Shown here: one piece after another, positions 50,850 to 59,530 of the stretch
Numbering within the stretch: position 1 is the stretch's first letter
How the letters are laid out: each line of letters begins with the position of its first letter
Assembly (NCBI RefSeq): GCF_009602705.1
Contig: NZ_VSWH01000001.1
Location: 1,736,001 to 1,800,000 of the forward strand
Direction: 5' to 3'
Length of the DNA: 64,000 nt
Source of the DNA: Chryseobacterium vaccae
GTDB lineage: Bacteria; Bacteroidota; Bacteroidia; Flavobacteriales; Weeksellaceae
Program-made: the position numbers and the translations under genes
The notes under the pieces: generated by a model
The model's input: the letters and a program-made list of their open reading frames with translations, nothing else
Database searches by the model: none
What the model was told of the DNA's origin: nothing

Positions 50850-51959
50850 ATGCTTAAAGGTTTATTACGTTTTATTGTTGCTGTGATCTTCATCCTTTCA
50901 GGTTTTGTAAAGGCAGTGGATCTGGTAGGTTTTTCCTTCAAAATGGAAGAATATTTTTCACCTTCCGTTTTCAACATGCCTTTCCTTGAAAAATTTGCGC
51001 TGCTGTTTTCAATTATAGTGGTCATACTGGAACTTTTCCTCGGATTTATGCTGTTGCTTAAAATAAAACTTAAATTTACTCTTTCAGCATTAATTGCTCT
51101 TTGTATTTTCTTCGGATTCCTTACCTTTTATTCCGCTTATTTCAATGTGGTAACGGACTGCGGATGTTTCGGGGATGCTGTGAAATTTACGCCGTGGCAA
51201 AGTTTCATTAAAGATATTGTTCTTCTGGCAGGGCTGATCCTTCTGTTTATCCTGTACAGAAAAGAGTTCAGGAAAAAAGATGAGTACAGCAGCACGCCTC
51301 AAAAATCTTCCGGAAATTTTAAGTATTATATTCTGGGAATCTTCTCATTGATCATGATCTATATTATGGCTCAGGGCATCATGCATGAACCGATGATTGA
51401 TTTCCGTGATTATAAAATAGGAACCAACATCAAAGCGGAAAAAGAAAAGATCAATAAAAATCCGTCGGAATACAAAACATTTTATTCCCTTAAAAACCAA
51501 AAGACCGGAGAAACAGCCAATGTAGATCAGGACGACTACATCAAAGAAACAAAATACTGGGCAGAAGGTTCCCCATGGAAAATAGAGGAAGGAAAAAATA
51601 AATCTGTCCTGATTAAAGAAGGCTACAAATCTGAGATCGCAAAATTTAAAATTGATGATCCTGCAGGAATGGAACTGACTGAAGAAATCATCAATGCTCC
51701 TAAAGCAATTCTTGTCTTTTCTTATCACCCGAAAGATGTACCTGCCGATCTTCTTCAAAAAACAGAAGCTAAAGTAAACGCACAAAAAGGGGTTGTAATC
51801 TACGGAGTTTCTACTCTTCCGAATACTTTTAAAACCATTAAAAATACCCTGATGGACGGAACAGCAATCAAAACCATCGCCCGAAGCAATCCTTTCGTAC
51901 TGGTATTGGAAAAAGGAAAAATTGTAGACAAACAGCCTGCAAAAGACTATATTAAATAA
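50850..51959 (+). CDS. DoxX/MauE-like membrane protein with C-terminal thioredoxin-like domain (BT_3928 type)
   Basis: 369 residues. Four N-terminal membrane helices (1-140) with the motif TDCGCFGDAVKFTPWQSFIK, typical of MauE/DoxX-type quinone or thiol redox proteins. A fifth helix is near residue 155. The soluble C-terminal part from about 280 to 369 (APKAILVFSYHPKDVPADLL; YGVSTLPNTFKTIKNTLMDG) is thioredoxin-like without a CxxC. The likely function is membrane thiol-redox or maturation, by family. Confidence 0.82.
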   Translation: MLKGLLRFIVAVIFILSGFVKAVDLVGFSFKMEEYFSPSVFNMPFLEKFALLFSIIVVILELFLGFMLLLKIKLKFTLSALIALCIFFGFLTFYSAYFNVVTDCGCFGDAVKFTPWQSFIKDIVLLAGLILLFILYRKEFRKKDEYSSTPQKSSGNFKYYILGIFSLIMIYIMAQGIMHEPMIDFRDYKIGTNIKAEKEKINKNPSEYKTFYSLKNQKTGETANVDQDDYIKETKYWAEGSPWKIEEGKNKSVLIKEGYKSEIAKFKIDDPAGMELTEEIINAPKAILVFSYHPKDVPADLLQKTEAKVNAQKGVVIYGVSTLPNTFKTIKNTLMDGTAIKTIARSNPFVLVLEKGKIVDKQPAKDYIK

Positions 51960-52098
51960 AGAAGTGGCTGTCAATCGTTAATGGTTAATAGTGAGTTTTG
52001 AAACAATTAATTTCCTATAAATTGACCATTCACTTGCGAAGCAAAATTGACTATTCACGATTAAAAATCAACTATCAAATTAAAAACATACATTAAGA
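51960..52098. repeat. 139 nt spacer with imperfect palindromic 'CATTCAC' words
   Basis: AATCGTTAATGGTTAATAGTGAG (about 51974-51996) is partly complementary to TTGACTATTCACGATT (about 52048-52064), and the related word TTGACCATTCAC lies between. This resembles the heptad-type dispersed palindromes common in flavobacterial spacers. No gene is seen. Confidence 0.55.
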
Positions 52099-52449
52099 AT
52101 GCAAAAATCAAATAAATCTATCGCCGGTTATCACCTTTTAATGATCCTTTCCTCTGTAGACGGAGAATTCGCCCCTGAAGAAGGAATGCTTGTACAGCAG
52201 TATCTTGCAGACGAGTTTCCGTTCAGAATGAATCTTGACAATGAGCTTGAAACCCTGGCTTTATTACAGCCTGAAGAATGGAAAGATCACTTTGAATTTC
52301 ACGCACGATGTTTCCACGATGATTCTACAGAAGATGAACGCTTAAAATTTGCTGAATTTGCTAAAACTCTGATCAAAGCTGATAATAAGGTAACCGATGA
52401 AGAGCATACGTTCTACAAACTTCTGAAAAACCTGTGGAATATCGCATAG
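52099..52449 (+). CDS. TerB-family protein
   Basis: 116 residues, all-alpha. HLLMILSSVDGEFAPEEGML is the acidic metal-binding turn of TerB, with a second acidic turn KADNKVTDEEHTF near the end. TerB-type proteins are cytoplasmic metal-binding helical proteins of uncertain role. Lies between the DoxX-like and S9 genes in the same direction. Confidence 0.82.
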   Translation: MQKSNKSIAGYHLLMILSSVDGEFAPEEGMLVQQYLADEFPFRMNLDNELETLALLQPEEWKDHFEFHARCFHDDSTEDERLKFAEFAKTLIKADNKVTDEEHTFYKLLKNLWNIA

Positions 52450-52475
52450 ACTGACTCCAGAAACCAAAGTATATC

Positions 52476-54599
52476 ATGAAAAAATTTTATTTAGCATTAA
52501 TCGCAATAAGTTCGTCTATGCAGGCTCAGAAATTCCCTGCCCTTAAGGCACCCGTTGCCGAAAAACAGGAACATATCCGGGAGATTCACGGTGACAAGGT
52601 CAATGACCCTTATTACTGGATGATCGATTACTTCAAGAAAGGAAAAGATTCCACCAAGGTCGTTGACTACCTGAAGGCAGAAAACACCTATTGGGAAGGG
52701 ATGATGAAAGATACAGAGCCTTTCAGGGAACAGCTTTTCCAGGAAATGAAGGCCAGAATCAAGGAGAAAGATGAATCTGTACCGGTTTTCAGAAACGGAT
52801 ATTATTATTATACGCGCACGGAAGCAGGAAAACAATACTACAAATACTGTAGAAAAAAAGGCAGTCTCAGTGCTCCGGAAGAAGTTGTTCTGGACGTAGA
52901 TCAGCTTGCAGAAGGACATTCTTATTTTGCAGCAGCAGGGTTTAGCATCAGCCCGGATAATACCAAGCTGCTTTACGGAGTGGATGATGTTTCCAGAAGG
53001 CAGTATAAATTGTTTTTAAAGGATCTTACTACAGGAAAAACGACAGATCTCGGCATTAAAAATACCGGAGGTTCTGCTGAATGGGGGAACGATAACAAAA
53101 CCATTTTCTATTCCGCAAATAACCCTGTTACCCTTCTATCCGAAAAGATCAAAAGACATACTTTGGGAACAGATCCCGGCAAAGATGTAACGGTTTATGA
53201 AGAAAAAGACAAAACCAATTTCATCTCTGTCTATAAGTCTAAAAACCAGAAATATATTCTGATTCATTCCGGAGCGACAACGTCTTCTGAAACCAGGTAT
53301 CTTGATGCCGATAAACCGGACGGAACTTTCAAAGTTTTCCAGCCAAGGATGAAAAATGTTCTGTATACAGTTACACCTTTGGAGGATAAATTCCTGATCA
53401 GAACGAACAAAGACGCCCTTAATTTCAAGATCGCCGAAACTCCTTTAGACAAAACCGGAGCCGAGAACTGGAAAGATTTTATTCCTCACAGAAATGATGT
53501 TCTGATGCAGGGAGTAAGTGCTTTTAAAAACTATCTTGTTTTCAGTGAAAGACAGAACGGTCTTACCCAGCTTATTATTTTCGACAGAAAGACAGGTAAA
53601 AAAGAACCGTTGAAGTTTGACGAGCCTGTTTACACCGCTTCAGCAGCTGAAAACCCGGAATATAATACAGATAATTTCCGTTTTGGATATACTTCCATGA
53701 TTACTCCTTCTTCCCAGTTTGAACAGGATTTGAAGACAGGAAAGAGAACCCTTCTGAAGCAGCAGGAAGTTTTAGGCGGCTATAATAAAGAGAATTATAC
53801 TACAGAAAGACTTTTTGCAACGGCAAAAGACGGAACTAAAATCCCGATTTCCATTGTTTATAAAAAAGGATATAAAAAAGACGGAAACAGTCCGCTACTG
53901 CTTTATGCTTACGGTTCTTACGGAAGTTCCATGGATGCCTCTTTCAGCAGTACAAGATTAAGTCTTTTAAACAGAGGTTTTGCTTTTGCTATTGCTCACA
54001 TCCGCGGAGGTCAGGAAATGGGAAGACAATGGTATGAAGACGGAAAAATGATGAAAAAGAAAAATACATTTACCGATTTCATTGATGCCGGAGAATATTT
54101 AGTAAAAGAAAAATATACATCCCCTAAACACCTGTATGCCCAGGGCGGAAGTGCCGGAGGTTTGCTGATGGGAGCTATCGCCAATATGAAACCGGAACTA
54201 TGGAATGGAGTGATTTCACAGGTTCCGTTTGTAGATGTCATCAACACAATGCTTGACGAAAGTATTCCGCTTACCACCAATGAATATGACGAATGGGGGA
54301 ATCCTAACAACAAAGATGCTTATTTCTATATGAAATCCTACTCTCCGTACGAAAATATAGAAAAGAAAAAGTACCCTAACCTTCTGGTAACAACAGGGCT
54401 TCACGATTCGCAGGTACAGTATTTTGAGCCAGCCAAATGGGTAGCCAAACTGAGAGATATGAAAACGGATAAAAACGTACTGATGTTGAAAACCGACATG
54501 AAATATGGCCATGGCGGAGCTTCAGGAAGGTTTGATTATCTGAAGGATCTCGCCTTGGTGTATGCGTTTATGTTTAAACTGGAAGGAATTAATAAATAA
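52476..54599 (+). CDS. S9 family prolyl oligopeptidase / oligopeptidase B-like peptidase
   Basis: 707 residues. Signal peptide-like start (MKKFYLALIAISSSMQAQ), a seven-bladed propeller (about 70-420), then the alpha/beta hydrolase domain with GGSAGGLLMG (Ser near 559), the Asp in TGLHDSQVQY (near 643) and the His in YGHGGASGR (near 679). Family words DPYYWMIDY and AHIRGGQEMG are present. Cleaves short peptides in the periplasm. Its bulk and motifs fit S9A. Confidence 0.93.
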   Translation: MKKFYLALIAISSSMQAQKFPALKAPVAEKQEHIREIHGDKVNDPYYWMIDYFKKGKDSTKVVDYLKAENTYWEGMMKDTEPFREQLFQEMKARIKEKDESVPVFRNGYYYYTRTEAGKQYYKYCRKKGSLSAPEEVVLDVDQLAEGHSYFAAAGFSISPDNTKLLYGVDDVSRRQYKLFLKDLTTGKTTDLGIKNTGGSAEWGNDNKTIFYSANNPVTLLSEKIKRHTLGTDPGKDVTVYEEKDKTNFISVYKSKNQKYILIHSGATTSSETRYLDADKPDGTFKVFQPRMKNVLYTVTPLEDKFLIRTNKDALNFKIAETPLDKTGAENWKDFIPHRNDVLMQGVSAFKNYLVFSERQNGLTQLIIFDRKTGKKEPLKFDEPVYTASAAENPEYNTDNFRFGYTSMITPSSQFEQDLKTGKRTLLKQQEVLGGYNKENYTTERLFATAKDGTKIPISIVYKKGYKKDGNSPLLLYAYGSYGSSMDASFSSTRLSLLNRGFAFAIAHIRGGQEMGRQWYEDGKMMKKKNTFTDFIDAGEYLVKEKYTSPKHLYAQGGSAGGLLMGAIANMKPELWNGVISQVPFVDVINTMLDESIPLTTNEYDEWGNPNNKDAYFYMKSYSPYENIEKKKYPNLLVTTGLHDSQVQYFEPAKWVAKLRDMKTDKNVLMLKTDMKYGHGGASGRFDYLKDLALVYAFMFKLEGINK

Positions 54600-54670
54600 G
54601 AAAACTCCCACAGATTTTGCAGAATTATTGTGGGAAAAATATAAGAGTAAATAAATCAATATATAAAACT

Positions 54671-55429
54671 ATGAGAAGAAAAATAGTTGCAGGAAACTGG
54701 AAAATGAACAAAAATGTAATTGATGCACAACAGTTGATGATTCAATTACTGAGCTATAAAAACAACAATGCCACTAATTGTGAAATATGGATCGCTCCGC
54801 CTTCTTTATATCTGATGATGGCCAAAGATGTCTTTGAAAAGGATGAGATCGGAGTATTTTCCCAGGATATGAGTGCGCATGAAAGCGGAGCTTATACAGG
54901 AGAGGTTTCTGCAGATATGTTAGAGTCTATTGATGCCACCGGATCTTTAATCGGACATTCTGAGAGAAGACAATACCACGGTGAAACCGATGCACAGTGC
55001 AACAAAAAGGTAAAGCTAGCTCTTGATAAGGGTCTTATTCCTGTTTACTGTAACGGAGAAACATTGGAGCAGAGAAAAGCAGGCCAACACTTTGATGTGG
55101 TAAAAAGCCAGACTGAAGAAGCCCTTTTCACACTTTCTGCTGACGAGATCAAAAAAGTAGTCATTGCTTACGAGCCGGTTTGGGCAATCGGAACCGGGGA
55201 AACAGCTACTCCGGAACAGGCTCAGGAAATCCATGCACACATCAGAGGGATCATTGCAGCAAAATACGGTCAGGAAGTTGCTGATGAGGTTTCTATCCTT
55301 TACGGAGGTTCTGTAAAACCGGATAATGCTAAAGAAATTTTCTCACAGCCGGACATTGATGGTGGGCTGATTGGAGGAGCAGCTTTAAAATTAGAGGATT
55401 TCTCTAAGATTATTGAGGGTTTTAATTAA
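54671..55429 (+). CDS. tpiA: triosephosphate isomerase
   Basis: 252 residues from the ATG at 54671 (MRRKIVAGNWKMNKN), the normal TIM length; a start at 54617 would add 18 residues without homology. Substrate Lys in GNWKMNK, catalytic His in IGHSERRQ, catalytic Glu in AYEPVWAIGTGE, phosphate loop SILYGGSVKPDNA. Interconverts DHAP and glyceraldehyde-3-phosphate in glycolysis. Confidence 0.97.
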   Translation: MRRKIVAGNWKMNKNVIDAQQLMIQLLSYKNNNATNCEIWIAPPSLYLMMAKDVFEKDEIGVFSQDMSAHESGAYTGEVSADMLESIDATGSLIGHSERRQYHGETDAQCNKKVKLALDKGLIPVYCNGETLEQRKAGQHFDVVKSQTEEALFTLSADEIKKVVIAYEPVWAIGTGETATPEQAQEIHAHIRGIIAAKYGQEVADEVSILYGGSVKPDNAKEIFSQPDIDGGLIGGAALKLEDFSKIIEGFN

Positions 55430-55630
55430 TATTGAAAAATAGGTTTGGGTTAAAGCCAATGGTTTTTTTAATAGCGTGAAGAGGATAAAGCCCTTTTCTA
55501 TTGAATTGATTTATGATTAACCAGATCAAATGGTGTAAAAACAGCAGATAATATCTGTGAAATTTGTGGGATCTGCGGGGAAATAATTATAATATCATTT
55601 CTATTGAACTACACCCAATATACAACAACA
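55430..55630. repeat. spacer with diverged copy 3 of the GGCTAAAGCC repeat family
   Basis: TTGGGTTAAAGCCAATGGTT, GGATAAAGCCCTTTTCTATTG and then GATCTGCGGGGAAAT follow the order seen in the copies at 7161-7300 and 11700-11865, but with many changes. No gene is seen. Confidence 0.6.
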
Positions 55631-55666
55631 AAAACGGCGGAATCTTCGATTCCGCCGTTTTCTTTT
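55631..55666. terminator. bidirectional terminator between tpiA and the phytase-like gene
   Basis: Perfect stem AAAACGGCGGAAT...ATTCCGCCGTTTT with a CTTCG loop (a UUCG-type stable tetraloop) and T-run on the right, A-run on the left. Confidence 0.9.
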
Positions 55667-55678
55667 AAAAAAATCTAA

Positions 55679-56941
55679 TTATTGAATATCGACTATATAC
55701 ATCGTTCCTTTGTCTACTTTCCCGGTTTTAGGAAGAATTTTGGCTTTTGGGTTTCCGTTTCCGTCATCTAGGATTCCGAAATCATCATCATTGAAAACAG
55801 CAAGTTTATTATTTCCCAGATAAACAATCCCTTCAAACTTATCATGTTCATAGCCTAGTTTGGCAACCAAGTCTACGGCTAGTGTTTTGGTTACGGGCTT
55901 TATTCCTGCGATGGTAATTTCATTCCATGTGCTTTGTTCCAGCGTTTTGTTGTTGATCTTCATTCCATCTACAGCAGCAACATCAGATCCGTTTACATCA
56001 GAAGCATCTGAGAGACTGATCCTGTATACTTTCTTCACACCGCCCTGCGAACCAAAGTTTCCGTCTCTTTCGATGACAAGAAATTCCGTGTTACTGATCG
56101 CTGTTATGTCACAGACAGAATCCGAAGTTCCTCCGTCCTGTTTATATAAAAACTGTTTTGTTTTCCCTGTGGCAATATCGAAAGTTACAATTCTGGTTAA
56201 AGTGGTATTGGTAGCCAGGGCTTTTGTAGGAACATACATCGTTGATTGAATGGTTCCTACCAGTGTTTTCCCGTCCGGAGTAATACAAAGTCCTTCCATT
56301 CCTCTATTTGCTCTCCTTTTGGCTAAAACAGCTGGCAGTTTTCTCGGTCCCGTATTAACGCCTATTGGGCTTATCCTTTCCATTTCCACTCCTTCTGCAC
56401 TGTAATGGACAATATGCGGTCCATATTCATCAGAAACCCAGAAAGTACCGTCCGCAGCAGCTACAATACTCTCACTGTCCAGACCGTAATTATCCGTTCC
56501 TAAAACATTTCCGTTTACATCGTAAGCGGTCTCGCCTGTACTTCCCATCCCCGCAGGATTTGGAAGCCCAGTGATCGGTTGACCGGAAGGATTTTTCAGT
56601 TTAATGTATTTAATGACCTCGATATTTCCATCAGCATTGATCTTAAAATGCATAATGGTTGGAGTGAAATCCGGAGCCGGAAATTTTTTCCCGTTCAGAT
56701 AATCAGTATTGGGACCACGGTCTGTGATAAGATAGAACTCACCTTTTCTGCTTGGATGGGCTGCTGCACCCGAACCAAAACCTCCGTTAATCACATCTAC
56801 CCCATTTATGGTAGCCAGTTTGGAAAAAGGAAATTCCTGAGGAAGTTTAGAATAATTAATATCCTGGCTGCTTACATTGTCATCATCTTTACATGATGCC
56901 ATAGCAATAAGCGCCAAAGCAGAGATCAGCAGTTTTTTCAT
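55679..56941 (-). CDS. esterase-like activity of phytase family lipoprotein
   Basis: 420 residues from the ATG at 56941 (MKKLLISALALIAMASCKDD, lipoprotein Cys17); a start at 56974 adds residues in front of the signal. Beta-propeller family (PF13449-like) with HPSRKGEFYLITDRGPNTDY, GLDSESIVAAADGTFWVSDEYGPHIVHY, NRGMEGLCITPDGKTLVG and FEGIVYLGNNKLAVFNDDDF. Often called 'esterase-like activity of phytase'; true activity unknown. Surface or periplasmic lipoprotein. Confidence 0.88.
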   Translation of the reverse strand: MKKLLISALALIAMASCKDDDNVSSQDINYSKLPQEFPFSKLATINGVDVINGGFGSGAAAHPSRKGEFYLITDRGPNTDYLNGKKFPAPDFTPTIMHFKINADGNIEVIKYIKLKNPSGQPITGLPNPAGMGSTGETAYDVNGNVLGTDNYGLDSESIVAAADGTFWVSDEYGPHIVHYSAEGVEMERISPIGVNTGPRKLPAVLAKRRANRGMEGLCITPDGKTLVGTIQSTMYVPTKALATNTTLTRIVTFDIATGKTKQFLYKQDGGTSDSVCDITAISNTEFLVIERDGNFGSQGGVKKVYRISLSDASDVNGSDVAAVDGMKINNKTLEQSTWNEITIAGIKPVTKTLAVDLVAKLGYEHDKFEGIVYLGNNKLAVFNDDDFGILDDGNGNPKAKILPKTGKVDKGTMYIVDIQ

Positions 56942-57186
56942 GTTTACTTTTATGGCAGCGAAAATAGACAACAATTGTAAACTGATCTTGAATACAAGAA
57001 TAAATATACTTTAACAATAAAGCTCCTAAGGTTAATTTATTTTAAACAGAAAAAATATCAGAATAAAATCCAAACTCACCAATTCTTTATTAAATCTAAA
57101 AATCATCATCCCAAACATCCTTAAACTATCAAACAAAGTGTAAAAATTCAAAATAATTCACAAAACGACATCAAAAATGTACACCC

Positions 57187-57194
57187 TATATTTG
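57187..57194 (+). promoter_or_regulatory. -7 box of the riboswitch transcript
   Basis: TATATTTG is an exact TAnnTTTG match, about 10 nt upstream of the first pairing element of the cobalamin riboswitch. Confidence 0.6.
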
Positions 57195-57200
57195 TAACGG

Positions 57201-57366
57201 TTTAAGGCTGAACCATTGTTCATTAAAAGGGAACCAAGTGAGAAGAATATTCAATTCTTGGGCTGTACCCGCAACTGTAAGCTGTTTAAACAGGAGTACA
57301 CTGTGCCACTGGATCAAAATCCGGGAAGGCGTATTTCTGATGCAAGCCAGGAGACCTGCCTTACCC
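57201..57366 (+). ncRNA. cobalamin (B12) riboswitch
   Basis: The conserved blocks occur in order: AGGGAACCAAGTGAGAA, then GGGCTGTACCCGCAACTGTA (57260-57279), GCCACTGG (57305-57312), GGGAAGGCG (57323-57331) and the B12 box GATGCAAGCCAGGAGACCTG (57339-57358). This is the full consensus of the class I cobalamin aptamer. It lies about 90 nt upstream of a single gene for a secreted T9SS protein; the expression platform between is not obvious as a terminator, so the switch may act on translation. Confidence 0.93.
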
Positions 57367-57456
57367 CATATTCATCAGAGACAGAGTATTTGAAGTCATT
57401 CATTTCTTTTTTCTGAGGGAAAGTTTCGGGAATAAAACTTTTAATTTAATTATATC

Positions 57457-58581
57457 ATGAAAAAAATCTACTTTTTTTTCCTGCTGCTTTGTATGCAGCT
57501 CCTGTCGGCCCAGTTTACCGAAAACGACATTAAATTCTGGGTAGGAACCGGTTCTAAAAAAGCCTATTTCATTGCTGACTTCAATGATGATGACAATCCT
57601 TCCTCCTATGCCTGGGGATACCGTTTTGACTCGGATGATCTTACCATGGAAGACCTCATCGGAGCTATTGCAGCTGCAGAACCTAAAATAGAAGTGGAGA
57701 TTCCGTCCGGATTCCTTTACAGCCTGAATTATAACCATCACGTACCAAGTCCGGATGATTACTGGTCTACATGGTCAGGGCCTTCTGCTGAAAATATGAC
57801 ACTTAATAACGGCGTGAACGGAGATCCGCTCGTCAACGGTAAATGGTACGGGGCCTCTTTTGGATATGGGTTTACCGATAATACACCTCCACTCTCCCAT
57901 CCATCCCCTCCTGTTGCCGCTTACAATTCTGCCTGGTATACTACCTCACAGATCACCAACTGGATCGGAACAGGAAGCAATTCAAGCCTTGTGATTATTG
58001 ATTTTGGTACCAACAATTCAAATGGTTCTGCCCATTCTTTTGTTTTCGGAATCAAATATAACGGAAGCATTACTGCTAAACAGGCTCTTCAACAAATTCA
58101 GGCTCACGCTTCCTATTTCAATTTCACTTCAAATGGAGGGCAGATCGCCTCTTTATCTTTAAACAATCATTCAGGAATACCTTCAGGAACAAATACCTGG
58201 AAGCTTTTCAAAGGAAAAGATCTTTCAGCATGGAGAAGCCAGACTTCTTTGTCACCAACTCAACTGAGCAATAACGAATGGCTAGGTTTAAGCTTTGGAC
58301 AAAGATTACCGTTTACCCCTACCGAAGCATCACAGGAAGTTTTAGGTGTTTCTGATGCTCAGAAGAAGGCATTCAGAATTTATCCGAATCCGGCAAGTGA
58401 TTTTATTCAGATAGAAACAGCAGATGATATAAAAGAAATCAATATTTATTCGGTTTCCGGACAGAAAGTTCTTACTTCGAAAGCTTCAAAAATTGATATT
58501 CAGTCTATGCAATCCGGTGTTTATTTGATGGAGATTAAAACTTCAAAAAATACTACGGTTCATAAGCTTATCAAAAAATAA
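57457..58581 (+). CDS. secreted T9SS cargo protein under B12 riboswitch control
   Basis: 374 residues. Signal peptide (MKKIYFFFLLLCMQLLSAQ), two tandem repeats of about 125 residues (about 22-140 and 162-284), then a type A T9SS sorting domain (about 305-374: FRIYPNPASDFIQIE ... GVYLMEIKTSKNTTVHKLIKK). Shared repeat words are W(V/I)GTGS, a following hydrophobic IADF/IIDF strand, and W(Y/L)GxSFG near the end of each. Family not recognised. Riboswitch control implies a role in cobalamin or corrinoid capture or sparing; a surface or released B12-binding protein is the most likely, but this is inference. No B12 receptor gene adjoins. Confidence 0.82.
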   Translation: MKKIYFFFLLLCMQLLSAQFTENDIKFWVGTGSKKAYFIADFNDDDNPSSYAWGYRFDSDDLTMEDLIGAIAAAEPKIEVEIPSGFLYSLNYNHHVPSPDDYWSTWSGPSAENMTLNNGVNGDPLVNGKWYGASFGYGFTDNTPPLSHPSPPVAAYNSAWYTTSQITNWIGTGSNSSLVIIDFGTNNSNGSAHSFVFGIKYNGSITAKQALQQIQAHASYFNFTSNGGQIASLSLNNHSGIPSGTNTWKLFKGKDLSAWRSQTSLSPTQLSNNEWLGLSFGQRLPFTPTEASQEVLGVSDAQKKAFRIYPNPASDFIQIETADDIKEINIYSVSGQKVLTSKASKIDIQSMQSGVYLMEIKTSKNTTVHKLIKK

Positions 58582-58582
58582 C

Positions 58583-58632
58583 GTGAGTGCGCTTAACAAA
58601 AACCTAACAGGTCTCGGAGACCTGTTAGGTTT
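58583..58632 (+). repeat. mobile terminator-like palindrome, copy 3
   Basis: GTGAGTGCGCTTAACAAAAA, then AACCTAACAGGTCT-CGG-AGACCTGTTAGGTT, directly after the stop of the B12-controlled gene. It is the reverse orientation of copies 1 and 2 on the map, but the same orientation relative to the gene it follows. Confidence 0.85.
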
Positions 58633-58676
58633 AGAAAACAGCACAAAACATCAAAATTCAACGATATAAAACAAAA

Positions 58677-58699
58677 AAACGCACCGGATGGGTGCGTTT
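58677..58699. terminator. terminator between convergent genes
   Basis: AAACGCACC-GGATG-GGTGCGTTT stem-loop with A- and T-runs on either side, 23 nt before the clpP stop. Probably bidirectional. Confidence 0.85.
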
Positions 58700-58721
58700 T
58701 CATTTATCCTTTAAGGGAAAA

Positions 58722-59408
58722 TTATTTTTTCTCTGTAGATCTCTGTAAAACCTCATCTACCATTCCGTAGCCTTTAGCTTCTTCAGAAGTCATCCAGTAA
58801 TCTCTGTCAGAAGATTTCTCTACCCATTCGTAAGTTTGTCCTGAGTGGTGACCGATAATTTCATAAAGCTCCTGCTTTAATTTCAACATTTCTCTAAGGT
58901 TGATTTCCATATCAGAAGCTACTCCCTGTGCACCTCCTGAAGGCTGGTGAATCATTACTCTTGAGTGCTTAAGCGCAGAACGCTTACCTTTCTCTCCGGC
59001 AACCAGAAGAACAGCTCCCATAGAAGCAGCCATTCCGGTACAGATTGTTGCTACATCCGGCTTGATGATCTGCATGGTATCGTAGATTCCTAACCCTGCA
59101 TAAACGCTTCCGCCCGGCGAGTTGATATAGATCTGAATATCTTTTGAAGGATCTGCACTTTCCAGGAATAAAAGCTGTGCTGTCACGATGTTGGCCACCT
59201 GGTCATCAATCCCTGTTCCCAGGAAAATAATTCTGTCCATCATCAGACGTGAAAAAACGTCCATCTGGGCAACGTTTAATCTTCTTTCTTCCATAATATA
59301 TGGCGTAAGATTGGTTGGACCATACATTCCCATATACTGATCGGTAACCAGACCGTTATTTCCTAAATGTTTTACAGAGAAATCTCTGAATTCTTTTTTA
59401 ATGTCCAT
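58722..59408 (-). CDS. clpP: ATP-dependent Clp protease proteolytic subunit
   Basis: 228 residues. Catalytic Ser in CTGMAASMGAVLL and His in RVMIHQPSGGAQG, with the Asp later in the canonical chain; INSPGGSVYAGLGIYDTMQI is the substrate-channel signature. Self-compartmentalised protease that works with ClpX/ClpA-type unfoldases (not in this window). Confidence 0.97.
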   Translation of the reverse strand: MDIKKEFRDFSVKHLGNNGLVTDQYMGMYGPTNLTPYIMEERRLNVAQMDVFSRLMMDRIIFLGTGIDDQVANIVTAQLLFLESADPSKDIQIYINSPGGSVYAGLGIYDTMQIIKPDVATICTGMAASMGAVLLVAGEKGKRSALKHSRVMIHQPSGGAQGVASDMEINLREMLKLKQELYEIIGHHSGQTYEWVEKSSDRDYWMTSEEAKGYGMVDEVLQRSTEKK

Positions 59409-59530
59409 ATTTCTATTATGTATTATTATACTATTTTTTCAAAGTTTAAATTACAACTTTTATTCCTAAAAATTTATAGGACTTTTTGTCACAGAATGCC
59501 AGTTGTATATTCTATAATCTGCTACTCCTA

